Shown piece by piece: positions 15,093 to 26,096 of a stretch of 64,000 nucleotides of DNA. The notes under the pieces are model-generated. The model was not told where the DNA came from. It worked only from the letters and a program-made list of their open reading frames with translations, and ran no database searches. Numbering within the stretch: position 1 is the first letter of the stretch; each line of letters begins with the position of its first letter. The translations under genes were made by a program, and so were the position numbers. Source of the DNA: Pascua guehoae (taxonomy: Eukaryota > Basidiomycota > Tremellomycetes > Trichosporonales > Trichosporonaceae); the NCBI GenBank assembly GCA_001600415.1, contig BCJX01000005.1:742109-806108 (forward strand), read 5' to 3'.

Positions 15093-17596
15093 TCAAATCC
15101 CACCGTACGCGTCCTCGACAGGTGCCGCTGGTGCAGGTGGCAAGCGCATGGGACCGCGGGGCGGCGACGAGCTGGAGGGGCCCGCCTCAGCACTGGAGGG
15201 ACCAACGGCAGCGTTGGAGGGGCCGGCCGCGGCATTGGAGGGACCAGCGGCGCTCGACGGGCCAGCAGCGATGGGGGAAGAAGGCGAAGCGGGGGCAGGA
15301 GGCGAAGGAGGAGCGACCGCAGGGGCCTGGACAGCCTCGGGGATCGTTGCCTGGACTGGGGGTGTGGGAAGGGGACGAACAGCCGGGACGGGCGCAGCAC
15401 GCGGAGCCGTCTCGGAAGCAAGAGAAATGGTTGTGCTCTGCGGGGTGTCGACCTCGCGGAGCGGGGGCAGGGGCTGGCCGTGCTGGTAGGGCACAAACAT
15501 GGGCTGGGCGTTTGTGTCATTGTTGTTGCCGTCCAGCTTTTCAGGGTTGAGACCGGCAGCATTGGCAACCTCGTTGTACATGCGGTGGGTCTCTTCGTCA
15601 GAGTCGGATGCGGGCGAGCGGGTCGCCGGGGCAGCGACTGGCGCAGCAACGGGAACAGCGGNGGCAACAGCAANGGGGGNGGGGGNNGGGGNGGGGGNGG
15701 GGGCAGGATCGGGGGCGGTTTCCGGAGCCGGGGAATCACTGGGAAGGCTGGGAAGGCTACGGTCGGTAAGAGAGTCGGATCCCATGAAGGGGCTCATGGG
15801 GCGGAGGGAAGGCAGGGTCGGGTCCGGGAGGGGCTTTGGCGCTGGGAGCGGGGGCGTGCTCATGTCAGAGTGCATATTCGAGTTGGTGTTCGAAACGATA
15901 GACGCGTGCATGACCTGAGCGTCGCCGGCCCAAGCGTCAGTTGAAACGGCCGAGCGGGGGCTGTACGGCTCGCTCTGGTCGTACGGAACCATGTTCTTCG
16001 GGGCGACAATGTGTTCCTCGGGGTAGCGGTCGTCCGAGTACATTTCAGCGGCGGCAATGTCATCGTAAGTGTTGGGCGCCTGGGGACGGCCAAGAGGGAC
16101 GGGGACGGGAGCAATAATCGTGCCGGCCTGCTGAGCGTAAGCGCCGCCGTAAGCTTGCGTGGGCGAAAGAGGCGAGTCGTAGGTCTGCTGGTGGGTGGGC
16201 GAAACAGGAGAGCCAAACTGCTGGCCGGGACCGACGAGCTGGCGCGTGCCAGTAGGGGACTGGTTGGGGTACATGGCCTGCTGTTGCTGCTGCTGTTGCT
16301 GCTGCATGGGGACAGCGGCAGCGGCACCGTAGCCGTCGTCGAAGGGGTTGGCGTTGTTGCCGGGGTAAGCCTGGTTGGAGTAAGCCTGGTTGGGGTAAGC
16401 CTGGTTGGGGTACGCCTGGTTGGGGAAAGCCTGGCCGGGGTATGCTTGGCCGTAAGCGTCCTGGTGCATCTGCTGCTGCTGCTGCGGGCTGTATGGCTGC
16501 TGCGGGCTGTACGGACGCTCATGGCCATCAAGCGAGTAAGCCGCAACGGGCGCAGCGGTGGGGTATGGGCCGTAAGCACGGTCAGCACCACCGGCAGCAC
16601 CAGCGGCCGCACCAACACCGGCACCAACACCAGCAGCAGCACCATAGGCGGCAAAGTTGCCCGGGTGCATGGCGGGGTCCTGATGGGGCATGCCACCGTT
16701 GGCAAAGTACTGCTGCTGCTGCTGGCTCTGGAGGTTGTGGTGCGGAGCAATGGCCGTGCCAGCGGGCGGGCCGCTGTAAAACTCTTCGTCGTCGGGCTTT
16801 TCCTGGGTCGCCGCCTTGGTCGGGTAGGGCGAAATGTCGTCGTCCATCTTGGTCCACGAAGACTTTGGGCCGCCATAGCTGCGTTCCCTGTACCGTTTGT
16901 AAAAGAAGCCGGCAAGACCACCGATAACGATGATGCCCGCAAGGAGACCAATGACAATACCCGCAATGGTACCGCCCGAGATGCCGCTCGACGAGTCGCT
17001 CTTGGCCGGGACGGCCGAGATCGACGGGATTGCAGTCGAGGTGAGGGCACGGTTCGTTGTGCTTGCCTTTGCAGCGCTCGACTGCGATTGCGACGTGGTC
17101 AGGCTCAGGCCCTTGTCGGCAGTCGAGTGCGAGGCAGCCGCGGCCGAACTGTGAGCAACAGAGGTGACGGCGGCCTTGGAAGACACGGCCGCCGTGGTCG
17201 TCGGCGGCGCCTTGGAGACGGCGGCGGTCGTGGTGGACGGCTTGGCCGAGGTAGCCGGCACGGGTAACACGAGCCCCTCGGTCGTCTTGGATGTGACGGC
17301 AGGAGTGGGGAGAGCAGTCGCCTTTTCCGTGGCGGGACCGATGGTAGCGACGGCCTCGGTCGGCTTGGTTGTAGCTGGAGTTGCCGCCGCCGCCGGAGTC
17401 GTCACGGCCTTGTTGGTGAGCGAGTCGAGAGCCGGCTGCACCTGTCCATTGTCAGTACACTGGGATGGACCCATGGGCTCGTGCTTACCGCAGCTTTAAT
17501 AGAGGAGAGCGGGTTTGCCACGATCGAGTTAATGTCATCGACAAGAGCCCGCCGCCGGTGAGAGTTCTGGCGGCCAGGCCCGTGAGGTTGCGGCAT
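15093..17596 (-). CDS. Ser/Thr/Ala-rich single-pass membrane protein with long Gln/Pro-rich tail
   Basis: Two exons, 17596-17489 and 17441-15093, give about 818 residues. Residues 47-185 are Ser/Thr/Ala-rich with no clear fold, as in O-mannosylated stalks. A strong transmembrane helix spans about 192-216 (GTIAGIVIGLLAGIIVIGGLAG) and is followed by the basic stop-transfer YKRYRERSYGG. The remaining 600 residues are low-complexity: Gln runs, AYPNQ repeats and Pro/Ala/Ser repeats. The layout recalls fungal wall-stress sensors of the Mid2/Wsc type, but no WSC Cys-rich domain is present. The visible N-terminus (MPQPHGPGRQNSHRRR) is not a signal peptide, so an upstream exon may be missing or the helix itself may be the signal anchor. 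Seven undetermined bases fall in its Pro/Ala region. Function unknown. Confidence 0.7.
15662..15698. other. Seven ambiguous bases (N) in a G-rich tract
   Basis: N occurs at 15662, 15674, 15680, 15686, 15687, 15692 and 15698 in a G-run inside the membrane-protein gene. The reading frame stays open if each N is one base, so the length there is uncertain. Confidence 0.97.
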
Positions 17597-20182
17597 GGTG
17601 ACGCGCGCCGAGTGGGAAGGGGGGTTGGGGCGGGGAGGGGCAAGGGGGGGAAGTGGGGCAAGGTGGTGGAGACTAGATGGGTTTGGTGTCGGGGTCCGTC
17701 GGCGAGCCGTATTGCGGTCTGGTACTCGTCACGGTGTGTCGAGTGCCGTGTCGTCGCGTAGAGGTGCGTGGAGGATGGGCGTGAATGAGTGTGTTGTCGA
17801 CGGTACCAGCCCGTCTAGTCGTAAAGTGGTGGAGAGGGTGGAGAAGAGGGGGCGGGGCGGGGGTGCACTGGTAGCGAGCAAAGGGAAGAAAGGAATCGCA
17901 ATCAATAGAAGGAAGGAAAGGAGGGTCGGTGAGGAGGTAGGTGGTGTGGGTGGGTAGTGGGTGGGTGGGTATGGGGGTTGGTTGGTTGGTTTGGTACAGA
18001 AACAGTCTGTTGCCAAGCGAGGCAAGGGCAAAACGCAAACGGACCAAGACAGCGAGCGGCAACCCCGGAGCGAACAAGCAATAGCGACAATGAACCGCGG
18101 CCCCCAATCCCAGTCCCATTTCATCGTCTCCCTCCCTCCCTCCTTCCCTCCCTTTCTCTTTTGCTTCTCTACTTTGACTCTTGCATTGTGCCTCTCTCTC
18201 TGCCCTCTGAGGCCCAAACCAGACGGGCACAAACGGGGGTACCTGGTGGCCAAGAGGCAAAAGAGGAAAGAGGGCAGGCAGGCAAAAAGGAGGACTGTGC
18301 GCTCCTCCGAGCCGGACCAAACCGACCTGCTCTAACCAAACGCGGTGGTCGGTCACATTTTGGGCGTCGAGATGCACCGCTGTGAGATTGCAGGAACGGG
18401 AACGCGTCGGGAGACTCCATTCAGGGAGGGTTTCAGGGCACAAGGATCCAAACCCCGCATGCATGCACACCATGTCACGGTAGGACCCAGGCACCCCAAG
18501 CAGGCACACGGGCAGTGTAGTAGTGCAGTGCAGGGCCGCCCAAGTGTGCCAGCTGACGCCGCTTTCAGGGTCAGGGCATTACCACTACCCTTTCCGAGTT
18601 TGGGTCCAAGCTCAGAGCCTCCAAAAGTGTTGGGTCGTGTTGCGTGGTACAAACGCAAAACCTTGCAGCTGGCAGCAGGCGCAGGACAGCAGATAGAGCA
18701 GGGATGCAGGCTTTTGGAGCACCAAACACCAACACTCCCCCCTTGTTGTTCCCCCATGTCCCTTGCGCTCCCGTCTTGCTTCCGCTATCCCAGCCTGGCA
18801 GCTGTTGCTGGTTAGCTGATCCCACTAACGAATGACGAATCCCATACCTTTTGGGCGTCCTAATCGAGGTCCGAGGACCACAAACACCACCCACCGTGTC
18901 GCATGATCAACCTAAAGTTGTTGACTTCAAAGTCCGTACATCGAGCCATGTCGAATTGAAATGCGGAACAGTGGCCTTTCTCTGCCGCGACAATTCGCTC
19001 CAAATAGTCTTCTTCGTCATCCCATCCGCCAGCGAGCAGCGGAGTCGCCCACCCCTGCGCAACAGACCGGGCCACGCCGCGCGCCGGGCAGCCACGGATC
19101 CACAGACCCTCGCGTCCCTGTTGACGCGTGCCGCAGGGCCATGCGGCATGCGGACGGCGTGGCGTACGTGGCGCCGCACCGCGTCCCGCGCTCGACGGCC
19201 AGTTCCAACTCTGTTGGTCCGTTCGCTAATGACATACCGAGCAACTAGTCATGAAACACTAAAGCCTCGTTCAATTCTGGCCACCTCGAGCTCCAACCTA
19301 TTCGCATGCAACCACTATTTTGTGTTTGTTCTCAACAGCTGAAAGTATTGTTGGCATCAGGAATGAATGCGCGTTGGCCTCGAGGAGACAGAATGCATAC
19401 TCAGCGTTCTGTGGACCTGGGTCCTGGACGCCAAGCCGACACGGCCACGACGTATTCCGACCCTCCGAACCGTGCACCCAGTGCCCCGGTGCCAAGAGCC
19501 AAATGACTGCGGCGCGCTTGGCCGCTTCAGGCCCGTGCCCCGACAAAATACCAAAGAGGATGCAGCCAATACCATTGTATGGTGTGGTTCGTCGGGCATG
19601 CACCGACGCCTGACCACAATTTGACAGATGGTTGTCCTTCAGCTTTGTATTGACTTACGCTGAGGTACAGCGAAGAATGGGGTAGGCGATATGTTTGTGG
19701 ATGACTACTCTGCCAAACTGGTGACTGTGAAACGCGTCATGCACCCAGAAGCCGAATGCCGCCAGGAGGACAACTGCGCGAACTCCCTTCGGGAACATGT
19801 CTGACCACTACCACTGACTGCATCACGTGTGGCAGAAGTGTCTCTGCTCAGTCATATGGTGTCATTTACCACTGATCGGTGCAACGGGCTCACATCAATC
19901 GGCACCAGCCTCACTCAGAGCTCGATGTAAACAACCCAGTTGGCCACCGTGCCACTTCCAAAGCGAATATGCTTGACTCCAATGCCAGTTGTGAGCGCGA
20001 CCACGACGCGGCCGTATAGCATAATTTCACCCGGACAGAGGTTTGAGAAGGGCAGATTACCCGCCGCCACCAGCGACACGACAAGCAAACGACGACTCTC
20101 TTGCCTCCACACCAGAGAGACCTCTGTCTGCATCACCAATACGCACCTCTGAAGTGGCGCCGATGGGCAAAAGAGTGTGCTA
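17597..20182. other. Gene-poor region upstream of the membrane-protein gene
   Basis: About 2.6 kb has no gene I can support. A purine/pyrimidine-skewed stretch lies at 17600-18350. On the minus strand, fragments between 18860 and 19603 look weakly protein-like (an Asp/Glu-rich stretch and a Gly/Ala-rich stretch) but are broken by stops and match no family I know; they may be a decayed gene. Confidence 0.4.
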
Positions 20183-20281
20183 GTGACTTCCCAGGATCGA
20201 ACTGGGGACCCTAAGATGTACTGCTCCGGCGTGTCGCCGCGACATTGCAATCTTATGCAACTACCGCTGTGCTAAAGCCAC
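20183..20281 (-). tRNA. tRNA-Cys(GCA) with intron
   Basis: Read on the minus strand, a 7-bp acceptor GTGGCTT pairs with AAGTCAC. The D-arm contains AGCGGTAG, the anticodon stem is TAAGA/TCTTA with loop TTGCAA, and the T-arm is CCCAG-TTCGATC-CTGGG. About 27 extra bases after position 37 fit a canonical tRNA intron. The D, anticodon and T arms closely resemble yeast tRNA-Cys. Confidence 0.85.
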
Positions 20282-22464
20282 CTTGCGGAGTGTGTTCCTC
20301 ACGTGCCCACAGTGGGGCCCGGACAAGTGGTCGCATTGTCTACCTGGGGATTTCCAGAGGCGGTCCATGCTGAACATAAAATACCCTGCGAATGCGAGCT
20401 CAATCAAGGCGCCTCACCCCCACGTGAACTTTAGGTGGGTAATCTGCTTTGTATCATGGCTCGACTGCGCTCAATAATCGTTCTAACAGAGTGTCCAAGC
20501 TCAACATCGACCGAGCTCGAGGTGGCAGTCTCGATACTTTCTGGTCGCACCTGGATTAGCCTGGCCAAGGGCTTGTACTGGATGACTAGTTGGGGACATA
20601 TGGCCACTCACGGAGCGGCTTCTCAATCCTTTGGGCCTGTTTCTGCGCTACGGTCCGGTTACGCCTGCAATGCCCTCTACTCTTGCAATAGAATTCCAGG
20701 AGCGCGTCGCAAAAACCTTCACCTGCGAGTTCTGGTCGCCCAGGATTGGGGGAGGGGTTGCAAATCCTGTACTTGAAGGGGAAGGCCAAAATATCCCGCA
20801 CTGTGTGTGCTCTGGTGTGGAAATGGTAGGCACCTCTCATGTTTGAGGTGACATGCACACGCGGTGGTGTCAGAAATAAAACTCACAATCTATCCGTTGT
20901 CTGGAACCATTGCACGACCGGCCCACAGCAAACAGCCGCTTCTGAGCACGCGATGGCATGGGTGGCAAAGTGCTTCGAAACGATGCTCGTTCGTTCTCAT
21001 GGTGTTGGACGGGCAGGGGAGTCCATAATTGTTGAGAATTGCGGTGAAGCCAACCGAGGGATCATCAGTCCCCACCCGTTGAATCGCTCGCCGTCAGCAG
21101 AACCGGCTCAAGTCTCTCTCGTCCAGCTTCCACGTCTTCAGCGGCCGCCAGGTCGCAATGCTCAGTGGCACTGCGGCCGGAACAATGAGTTCTGACATCA
21201 TTCGCATCTCTCTGCCATCGATCGCGATTGGTCGCGTCTTGCTTCCCTGTCTCGGCCATGGGTTTACCGACACCGACGCGTCCGCGTTGGTCGGGCACGC
21301 GATCGCGTCCTGTGTGCACGTGTAGGACTGGCCCTGACAGTCCATTCATGAGCGGAGCCAGGCTCACTCCACCGCAGTTTGTGGGAAAGATGTTCTGAAA
21401 CCAATGACATGGCACTCGGCGACAGACAACTTCGTTTGAGAGACGCCGGAACAGCGCTTGCCGACACTTGTGCCGAGCCGAAGACGCTGACGCAGCGAGC
21501 GATGTTCAGAGGACCTGACGTTGCGCGATGAATGGCGAGCATGGCGAGCGGTGGTGCGGAGCTGTGGAGCGTCACGACTTTTCGGAGCAGCGTCAGAGAC
21601 GTCAGAGGAGCCTGACGTGTGACGCAGGTGGTGGATAGTGCCACATTCACCAAAATCCACTTGCCCCATCCACACCCGCGGCAATCCCGGTTGCAACACA
21701 AGCCTCCTGACGGACCTATGACATGGCTGATCTTGCATGATCTGGTCATACAGTGTAAAAACCTTGTCACGCCATCGTGGCCTGAACTGCACGATTCACG
21801 TCGTCATCGATGGGTGGGGCTGCGGGTAGAGTAAAGAGCTGTGGAGCAGAGGAATTGAGAGACGAGACGGCTGATCATGGGGGGCAGCTCACTGCCGACG
21901 GCAGGGGAAGACAGGGCAGGCCTTCTGACATCAAGCTGCGTGGGTTCAACCACCATCCCAAGAAATGGAACCCAGTTATCAGGCGCATGAGCTGGAGCCA
22001 TTGCCTGTAGTGACAATTCTTGTGCAGTGACATCATTGAAGACCTGTCGCATGTCGCACGCAGCGATATGACGTCAAGACAAGTACTAAATTCCCTGCCA
22101 CCTGCAAAGCGCCACAGTGGCAGAGCGCGTCGAGCGCGTAGAGGACAAACTCTACTCACGGCATGCATGGCCTGGCCACAATCGCCAAGGCCAAACGTCC
22201 AACCCACCGCCACTCCACCGTTGGTGCGCACCACCGAGTTTTCCAGCCTCCAGCACGACAGTTGAGCAGTCGCAACACCAACACTTGGTCGGTGTTCCCG
22301 CGACCGTGTGACCTGTGCGGTTGCGTGCCCGGCTCCCGGCTGCAGACTGGCGGGACTCCCAGGCTGACGTTCTCTAACCGCTGACCCAAGCGTCTGTGAG
22401 TTGCCTCCCGCTTTCCCCCGCCCGCGGCCTGTCTGTGGCCCGCCATGGCCACTCCCACCAACAT
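20282..22464. other. Gene-poor region between tRNA-Cys and the HSP12-like gene
   Basis: About 2.2 kb holds only short, broken frames on both strands and no recognisable repeat or transposon end. It includes the distal promoter of the HSP12-like gene. Confidence 0.4.
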
Positions 22465-22472
22465 TATATAAG
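22465..22472 (+). promoter_or_regulatory. TATA box of the HSP12-like gene
   Basis: A TATATAAG element lies about 110 bases before the ATG at 22581, followed by a pyrimidine-rich leader. A strong TATA box fits a highly inducible stress gene. Confidence 0.6.
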
Positions 22473-22580
22473 ATGGGGGACGGCGGGCCGACATTCCTCT
22501 TTCTCATCCAAGTCTTCCTCATCTTTACAAACTTGCCTGCCACTACCTCTACCACCACCACCAACACCAAACCAGCAAAC

Positions 22581-23009
22581 ATGTCCGACCTCGGCCGTCA
22601 GTCCCTCGGTGACAAGGTGAGTAGCGCGCCACCGCCACAAGCCCATCTTCTGGCGCCACCACGCCACACCATCCCACCCTCCTCCCCACCCATCTTTTCC
22701 ACATACACAAATCATACTCTCTCCTCGCCATCCAACCCCAACCCCCTCCTCACCGCGCTCAACCATACTGACACCCACCAGGTTGCCTCGTCCGCCAAGC
22801 CCGACTCGCAGAAGTCGTACCTCGAGCAGGCCGGCGACACCGTCAAGGGTGCCGTCGACAGCGTCGCCTCGGCCGTCCAGCCCCAGCAGGAGAAGAGTGA
22901 GTCTACACTATACTACCACCCCATGCTGTCCGTTGCTAACGCCACCGCAGGCACCACGCAGAAGATCGGCGACGCCGTCTCTGGCGACAACACCAACCGC
23001 AACGTCTAA
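22581..23009 (+). CDS. HSP12: Hsp9/Hsp12-family stress protein
   Basis: Three exons, 22581-22616, 22782-22896 and 22951-23009, give 69 residues. The start MSDLGRQSLGDK, the middle SYLEQAGDTVKGAVDSVASAVQP and the Gln/Lys-rich, hydrophilic end are diagnostic of the small fungal Hsp9/Hsp12 family. These proteins are intrinsically disordered, fold into amphipathic helices on membranes and are induced in stationary phase, osmotic and heat stress. Intron 1 splits the gene right after the conserved DK, with a GTGAGT donor. A TATA box and a CT-rich, purine-poor leader precede it. The length is shorter than S. cerevisiae Hsp12 (about 109 residues) but within the range seen for basidiomycete members. 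Confidence 0.9.
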   Translation: MSDLGRQSLGDKVSSAPPPQAHLLAPPRHTIPPSSPPIFSTYTNHTLSSPSNPNPLLTALNHTDTHQVASSAKPDSQKSYLEQAGDTVKGAVDSVASAVQPQQEKSESTLYYHPMLSVANATAGTTQKIGDAVSGDNTNRNV

Positions 23010-23749
23010 AGCGGGCCGACTGGATTTGTAGCCATTTCTCCGTCTGAAGCGTGCAGTATCAAGTGATGTTATGGATAAACCCATGAACTGTGGCTCCTGC
23101 TGTCTACCGATGATGTTCTCCTCTGTACTGTTATTGACGCCCCTGCAAATGTTCCTTTAGTTGCACTGGTGCCTCGTCCGTTCGCGTTGAGAGAACGCGT
23201 CTCGATGGCATGGAGAACGCCTCCGGTGAGGGCGTTGCCACCATGACATCCCAATCCCCTGAAGCCCTCCTACCAGTCACCCCGCTTGGCACGGCCGGAT
23301 GGAACCAGACCACTTACCGCCAACCATGGATCACAGGGGGCTGGTCTTTGGCCTGACGTCATTGCCGTCGTGCTTTCAGATGGCCCAAGACTGCGTAGGT
23401 AATGAGTGAGGCTGGCACTGCGTGGTCTGGCTGCGACGCTCTGTCTGCCGCACCCTCACGGTGTATGTGGCAATGGTATACTTACATTCGCATGGGGTTT
23501 GTGGAGAAAGTCGGCCTTGGTCTTGATCCGCTGCCTGTCGCCGTGGTTGCGATGGTCCTGGTGTGAGCGACGGACGTATCGGCGATTCATAGACAGGAAG
23601 ACAGCTCCTTGACACACGGACAACGCATACGAGATCCACCCGAGCCAACAACACCAACACCTCCAACTCCCCAACAAGCCCACACCAGCACGGTCCCTAA
23701 CGACCCCAGCACCGCCCCCATCGACTCTGCCCTGCCCCAGCAGCAAAAA
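23010..23749. other. Intergenic, HSP12-like gene to tRNA-Arg
   Basis: These 740 bases include the HSP12 3' UTR. No gene or repeat is seen. Confidence 0.5.
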
Positions 23750-23849
23750 GGTCACGACGGGGATCGAACCCGCAATCTCCTGATTACAGACTGGACAAAC
23801 ACTCGCCAGATGGTCGTAGTCAGACGCCTTGCCGTTGGGCCACGCGACC
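23750..23849 (-). tRNA. tRNA-Arg(ACG) with intron
   Basis: On the minus strand the acceptor GGTCGCG pairs with CGTGACC. The D-arm carries TGGCCCAACGGCAAGGC, and the anticodon stem TCTGA pairs with TCAGG around loop CTACGA. An intron of about 27 bases follows position 37, and the T-arm is GCGGG-TTCGATC-CCCGT. The D and anticodon arms match yeast tRNA-Arg(ACG) closely. Confidence 0.87.
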
Positions 23850-24870
23850 TGGTGTTGGTCACCCCGATCCGCACCGCCGCGCCGCACGAGACACATGAGA
23901 TGGTGTGCTCTTCGATCCTTGATACGCTGCGCGCTGCTCGATACGAGACACGTGCACGGCCACACTCACCAAGGTGACGATGAGGACGTCGCGCGCCCTC
24001 ACCCACCACTCAAGTTTGACTCTTGACGCTTTACCTCTGTTAAGAGGTTAGGCAGAAAAAAGGCTAAATGCAGCCGCAGATAATGCGCAGTCATAGCATG
24101 TTGTCTCTGCTTAAGGAAAACTACCTCCCGCAGGTCAGCAGTACCACCCATTCCAACGCCTACGGTGATTGGGAAATTCGTCCAAGTGCCACAATGTGGT
24201 TGTGGCGTGCCACTAATGACACCCACCGTTGATCAAGCCGCTGCCGGCAAAAGGTTGTCAGTTACAGTGACTGTGGACACAGAGGGCTACTCGGGCATAG
24301 ACTATAGCGAGCCCTTCGCCATTTATACCAGAGCGCAGGAAATGCAGGATGGAACAGGCAGGGATCCGCCTGGTGCCCTTCGTTGCCACACCTTTGATGC
24401 AATGTCCACACCTTTGATGCAGTGCAGAGAGCATCAATGCTCACACCGTGCTCAAAGTGGCCGTCCCACGACTTTCCAATCCACCTGCAATCTAAGCAGC
24501 CAACGGGGTTAGGACAGGCTGCGAATCGGCGTGGCGTGATGTCCAGTGGCGCCACGACTCGCCCACTTGCTGCCTCCCTCCGTACAGCATTGTCAATCAA
24601 CCACAATACCCGACCGACAGCCATGTACAAGCGAAAGAGGCACATAGTACCAAGAAGTGCGAGGTGAGGTGCGAGGTGTTCGAGGTATGCCACGAAAGTA
24701 AGGCAAGAATGTGCAAAGTGGCACTTTGGCGGCACGCCACACAGCGCCACGCCACACCGCACAACACCACACCACACCGCCACAACGACCCACCAACATG
24801 ACAAAACCGTCCTCTGGATGCATCCACAACCTCTGATCCCTAACAAGACCAGCAAGAAGCAAAAGCAACG
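23850..24870. other. Intergenic, tRNA-Arg to tRNA-Pro
   Basis: About 1 kb without a gene. A 17-bp word (CACACCTTTGATGCA-like) is repeated directly at about 24388 and 24405. Confidence 0.5.
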
Positions 24871-24972
24871 GCCCTCGCCCGGATTCGAACCGGGGCCCAC
24901 TCCCAATCAGGAAGGCTAGCTTAGGACTAACTGAACCCTAAAAGAGTATGATAACCACTACACCACGAGAGC
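24871..24972 (-). tRNA. tRNA-Pro(AGG) with intron
   Basis: On the minus strand the acceptor GCTCTCG pairs with CGAGGGC, including one G-U. The D-arm contains GTGTAGTGGTTATCAT, the anticodon stem CTCTT pairs with GGGAG (with wobbles) around TTAGGG, and the T-arm is CCCGG-TTCGAAT-CCGGG. About 30 bases after the anticodon form an intron. The loop matches the common tRNA-Pro(AGG) loop. Confidence 0.8.
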
Positions 24973-25394
24973 GCGATGTCTTTCGAGTGGCGCGACAGGT
25001 TGCGCGCCGGCCGGGGGTGGGGCCTTTGTCTCGGCTGATTCTGTGCAGCGTCTTGGGCGTGGGGAGTCACGACGGAGCTGGGAGGCAGGACGGAGGGCAA
25101 GTGGGACGATGGTCTTTTGCTCCGCGGCCTTGGTTTGCAGGGTTGGCACGGACAAGCGAGGTAATATTACAGTATGAAGACAAGAAAATACAAAGGCCCC
25201 GTCTGCGCATACAACCGAGTCGTCGTTCTCTGTTCCGTTCTGGTGGGCTGTAGATCTGTCACAAGGTAACTCGGTACCCGCGGTGTCAGTCGCCACGAAA
25301 CGTGTGCCACCGAAGCGCGGCGGGCACAGAACCCCCTGCCCAGACGCAGTACTTTTCCTACTCGACGACACTCCGCTCGCAGCCTCGTCGCAGT
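24973..25394. other. Intergenic, tRNA-Pro to hypothetical gene 3' end
   Basis: These 422 bases contain no gene or repeat that I can support. Confidence 0.5.
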
Positions 25395-26096
25395 CTAACA
25401 CGCCCCACCACCGCCACCATCAATCCCACCCCCACCGATACAGTACGCCCCGCCGCCACCGCGGTCCAACCTCCCCCCTGCAGCGACGTACTTCCTCTCC
25501 AACACGCGCACCCCGGCCTCGCGGAGCCGGGCGTACCGTATCTTTTTGCACTCGTCGCACTCGCCGCACGCGCCCTTGCCGGGGAGGAACATGGCGTCGT
25601 TGCGTCCCCCGTGGGCGCGGTGGGTATAGTACCGTGCCCACTGTATGGCTTCGGCGAGGTCGTCGCCGCGTCTGGCCGCCAGACGCGCGATGCGGGGCAG
25701 ATACCCATTGGCTATTAGGTGGGCTTCGAAGCGCATCTCCTCTGGGGTCAGAGGGAGGGCTGTGTCGGAAGAATACCGCATTGCAAATTCGGTTGCTTCG
25801 TCCAGGTCTAGAGTGCGTTTGAATGCCCGGCGTGAGGATGTGTGGCCGAATCCCAGCGTGCGGAGTTGGGTGTAGGTTGGGTGCCGGGGGGCGAGCCAGG
25901 GGAGCACGCGCCAGAGCTCGCTGGCTGGGGAGTTAGGCTGGAGCGAGAGCGGGGAGTAAGGGAGGAGTCGGGAGGGGGTAGCATGACGAATATAGGGGGA
26001 CGCGGTGCAGTTTCTCTTCCCCGGAATTGGGAGCACGGGGGACCAGTGGAGAGGAGTGGAGCGGAGCATGGGGGCAAGGGGGCTCCAGACATACAA
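25395..26096 (-). CDS. Hypothetical protein with a CxxCxxC motif
   Basis: A single open frame of 233 residues on the minus strand. I do not recognise a family. Residues 60-205 look like a folded, mainly helical domain (DLDEATEFAMRYSS, LTPEEMRFEAHLIANGYLP, ARRGDDLAEAIQWARYYTHR), followed by C177-x2-C180-x2-C183 in a KGACGECDECKK context and a Gly-rich, Cys-ending tail. The N-terminal 40 residues are Pro/Ser/Arg-rich and might be a mitochondrial presequence or may be non-coding if a downstream Met is used. Codon use is strongly GC-biased as in neighbouring genes. It stands alone between tRNA-Pro and a 2.2 kb gene-poor stretch. It could still be a chance frame, hence the moderate confidence. Confidence 0.5.
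   Translation of the reverse strand: MYVWSPLAPMLRSTPLHWSPVLPIPGKRNCTASPYIRHATPSRLLPYSPLSLQPNSPASELWRVLPWLAPRHPTYTQLRTLGFGHTSSRRAFKRTLDLDEATEFAMRYSSDTALPLTPEEMRFEAHLIANGYLPRIARLAARRGDDLAEAIQWARYYTHRAHGGRNDAMFLPGKGACGECDECKKIRYARLREAGVRVLERKYVAAGGRLDRGGGGAYCIGGGGIDGGGGGAC

Noticed and set aside
21264..21792. Minus-strand frames with some hydrophobic stretches, considered as a transporter relic
   Set aside because: No conserved transporter motif and frequent stops in every frame; not enough to call a pseudogene.
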